Positions 61,959-64,000 of a stretch of 64,000 nucleotides of DNA are shown here, one piece after another. Numbering within the stretch: position 1 is the stretch's first letter; each line of letters begins with the position of its first letter. The DNA lies in assembly GCF_003268635.1 (NCBI RefSeq), contig NZ_CP029639.1, positions 414,501 through 478,500 of the forward strand, given 5' to 3'. Both the position numbers and the translations under genes were made by a program. The notes under the pieces were generated by a model. That model did no database searches, had not been told where the DNA came from, and saw nothing but the letters and a program-made list of their open reading frames with translations. Source of the stretch: Paenibacillus sp. DCT19 (lineage in GTDB: Bacteria; Bacillota; Bacilli; Paenibacillales; Paenibacillaceae).

Positions 61959-62989
61959 GCATAGAAGTGATCCGCTCAGGTCTGTTGTCCACCGTTCAGG
62001 ATGAAGGTAGATTCGGACAACGCCGGTATGGAATTCATCCCGGAGGAGCGATGGATACTTTTGCTGCGAGGGTGTCTAACATGTTAGTGGGCAATACTCG
62101 GAATGCAGCCGTAATTGAGATGACGATGACGGGGTCAGAGCTTCGGTTTGAGGAAGACCAGTTAATCTCCCTATGCGGAGCTGATCTGTCAGCAAAGGTA
62201 GATGATATGGACGTTCCGATGTGGCGCCCCATTGTAATGCCTGCCGGAGCAGTCTTGCGATTCGGACGATGTCGCTCAGGGCTCCGAACATATATGGCCG
62301 TTGCAGGTGGCATCGATGTGCCTGTAATCATGGGAAGCCGAAGTACGGATCTGAAGACCGGAATCGGTGGTATCGATGGACGTGCTTTGCATGTCGGTGA
62401 CAAGCTGAGGATCGGAAAGCCTTCTGCAGAAGCGAGCATGATCTTGGATTTCTGGGGGACAAAACGGAAGTCTGATGTTCATCGTGTGAAAACAACTGCA
62501 TGGTATTTCTCCAGCAATGAATGGCCTGGCTATCGCGCAGAGCCTGTTATTCGTATTGTACCGGGCATAGAGGATCGTGGATTTACGGAAGAAAGCTTAA
62601 GAAAATTTTACGAAGAGTCCTACCTTGTATTGCCTCAATCGGATCGAATGGGCTATCGTATGCAAGGTGCTGTCCTAGAACGGAAACAAGCCAGAGAGCA
62701 GCGATTATCTGAAGCGGTCACCTATGGAACGGTGCAGATTCCTGCGGACGGTCAGCCGATTATTTTGATGGCAGATCATCAGACCATAGGCGGCTATCCT
62801 GTACTTGGTCAGGTTGCTCGGGTTGACTTACCAATTCTGGCGCAGGCTAGACCTGGAACAAGGGTTACTTTTAGACAGATTACATTCAGGGAAGCGGAGA
62901 TGTTATGGCTCGAACAGGAGCGGCATCTACGATTGGCTGAGAATTTCATTTGCAGCAGGATGGTAGCGGGAATGGAGGAACTTCGGTGA
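61955..62989 (+). CDS. pxpC: 5-oxoprolinase subunit C (KipA-like)
   Basis: A 344-aa subunit of Pxp[65 protein letters not shown] and [18 protein letters not shown] are family hallmarks. It overlaps both neighbours (ATGA with pxpB, GTGA with pxpA), so the three are translationally coupled. Confidence 0.92.
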   Translation: MSIEVIRSGLLSTVQDEGRFGQRRYGIHPGGAMDTFAARVSNMLVGNTRNAAVIEMTMTGSELRFEEDQLISLCGADLSAKVDDMDVPMWRPIVMPAGAVLRFGRCRSGLRTYMAVAGGIDVPVIMGSRSTDLKTGIGGIDGRALHVGDKLRIGKPSAEASMILDFWGTKRKSDVHRVKTTAWYFSSNEWPGYRAEPVIRIVPGIEDRGFTEESLRKFYEESYLVLPQSDRMGYRMQGAVLERKQAREQRLSEAVTYGTVQIPADGQPIILMADHQTIGGYPVLGQVARVDLPILAQARPGTRVTFRQITFREAEMLWLEQERHLRLAENFICSRMVAGMEELR

Positions 62990-63753
62990 AACATGTGGAT
63001 ATAAACTGTGATCTAGGTGAAAGTTACGGGATTTATCAAATGGAATCGGACGAAGCAATATTGCCTTTGGTCACCTCCGCAAACATTGCCTGTGGCTTTC
63101 ATGCTGGCGATCCGGGGACAATGAGGCGCACTGTAGAACTTGCCATGGAACATCATGTCGCTATTGGAGCCCATCCGGGATTACCTGATCTGCAAGGGTT
63201 TGGCAGAAGACGTATGGAGATTACTCCACGGGAAGCCTATGACATGGTAGTTTATCAAATGGGTGCTTTGAATGCATTTGTCCGTGCCCGAGGAGGACAG
63301 ATGCATCATGTGAAGCCGCATGGAGCCCTGTACAATATGGCAGCCGTGGATACTAGCTTGGCCGAGGCAATTGCAGAGGCTATTTATCAGGTTCAGCCTG
63401 AACTGTATCTATACGGTTTGGCAGGTAGCGCCATGATCGAAGCAGCGGATCGCATTGGTTTGCGTAGCGTGAGTGAGGTATTTGCAGATCGAACCTATGG
63501 AGCAGACGGTAGGTTAACTCCGCGAAGTCAGGAGGGAGCACTGATTCAGCATACAGAACAATCGCTCAAGCAGGTACTTCATATGGTGAAGGAAGGACTT
63601 GTTGATACGACCGCAGGCACGAGTATACCTATTAAAGCGGAGACGATATGTATACATGGTGACGGGGTACATGCCCTTACGTTTGCACGCCAGATTCGTG
63701 CTATGCTAGAGGCCGAGGGAGTTACCCTGTCTGCGATAGGAACAATTGGATGA
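62986..63753 (+). CDS. pxpA: 5-oxoprolinase subunit A (LamB/YcsF family)
   Basis: A 255-aa TIM-barrel-like subunit of PxpABC, which opens 5-oxoproline to glutamate with [46 protein letters not shown] and [11 protein letters not shown] are diagnostic. The GTG at 62986 overlaps the pxpC stop and follows GGAGG. The operon salvages pyroglutamate formed spontaneously from glutamine. Confidence 0.93.
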   Translation: MKHVDINCDLGESYGIYQMESDEAILPLVTSANIACGFHAGDPGTMRRTVELAMEHHVAIGAHPGLPDLQGFGRRRMEITPREAYDMVVYQMGALNAFVRARGGQMHHVKPHGALYNMAAVDTSLAEAIAEAIYQVQPELYLYGLAGSAMIEAADRIGLRSVSEVFADRTYGADGRLTPRSQEGALIQHTEQSLKQVLHMVKEGLVDTTAGTSIPIKAETICIHGDGVHALTFARQIRAMLEAEGVTLSAIGTIG

Positions 63754-63768
63754 GTAGGAGAGATAAAC

Positions 63769-64000
63769 ATGACTAAACCGATACGTAATTCGGCGAAAGC
63801 TGTCATTGTACAGGATGGACGATTGCTCGTGATTCGTGTGGAGGATCAGTACGGTACAGCGTATATTTTCCCTGGTGGGGACAAGAGAAATATGAGGAAT
63901 TGAAGGACAGCGTACTGCGGGAATGTCTCGAAGAGATTGGTCAGGCGGTTACAGTGGGTGAGTTGATGCACATTCGGGAGTATATCGGTAAAAACCACGA
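63769..64000 (+). pseudogene. NUDIX hydrolase, frameshifted and cut by window end
   Basis: [22 protein letters not shown] starts a NUDIX protein after GTAGGAGAG. The frame then stops early at 63903. With one more G in the run at 63877-63880, it continues [28 protein letters not shown], which contains the NUDIX box (G-x5-E-x7-RE-x2-EE-xG). The gene runs past 64000. Confidence 0.75.

Noticed and set aside
1..64000. CRISPR arrays, tRNA, rRNA, phage or transposase genes
   Set aside because: No regular direct repeats with spacers, no tRNA cloverleaf with TTCGANTC arms, no rRNA sequence and no integrase or transposase motif was seen.

Overview
The window reads as a chromosomal segment of a Paenibacillus-like, spore-former-type Firmicute. 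The evidence is strong AGGAGG-type ribosome binding sites with frequent TTG/GTG starts, a T-box leader, a TPP riboswitch, CsoR and GlnR/TnrA operators, cre boxes, and Bacillus-style operons (glnQHMP, nupNOPQ, csoR-copZ-copA, ycnJ/ycnI, pxpBCA). No rRNA, tRNA, CRISPR array, prophage or transposase gene was found.

Layout. 1-2.9 kb: glutamine-type ABC importer (minus strand) behind two GlnR/TnrA boxes. 3-6.1 kb: GH28 pectinase facing an AraC regulator with a cre box. 6.2-9.4 kb: small housekeeping genes. 9.6-11.9 kb: lipoprotein, class-3 lipase with a C-terminal helical tail, and a small WxG protein, together resembling a type VII secreted lipase toxin module. 12-15 kb: copper proteins YcnI and YcnJ. 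15.2-20.1 kb: two-component pair, a frameshifted GGDEF/HD-GYP protein and a DUF5317 operon that includes an unlisted 34-aa membrane protein. 20.4-25.1 kb: secreted SLH-like protein, frameshifted M20 peptidase, peptide-binding lipoprotein. 25.5-31.8 kb: nucleoside ABC importer with a YuiH-type molybdoenzyme and a nucleoside phosphorylase. 31.9-35.1 kb: an accessory island with a secreted toxin-like protein, two paralogous small membrane proteins and a duplicated 61-aa gene. 35.1-38.8 kb: csoR-copZ-copA. 39.2-42 kb: ABC-2 permease with a TetR operator, TetR and nitroreductase. 43-46.6 kb: thiamine-precursor ABC importer under a TPP riboswitch. 48.7-50.3 kb: divergent seryl-tRNA synthetase under a T-box. 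50.4-61 kb: mixed small enzymes and regulators. 61.1-64 kb: 5-oxoprolinase pxpBCA and a frameshifted NUDIX gene cut by the window end.

Two interspersed repeat families are scattered between genes. The first is a roughly 190-bp near-perfect palindrome with 11-14-bp terminal inverted repeats: five full or near-full copies plus three remnants. The two arms of different copies change together, which argues for a selected or hairpin-maintained structure. It repeatedly sits inside operons. The second family (three copies) has ends resembling GTTCAAAAAG.

Five genes carry an apparent single-base loss in a G or C run, and one carries an apparent extra A in an A8 run. The consistency suggests homopolymer errors in the assembly rather than five true pseudogenes, although slippage in the A8 tract of the secreted toxin-like gene could be biological.
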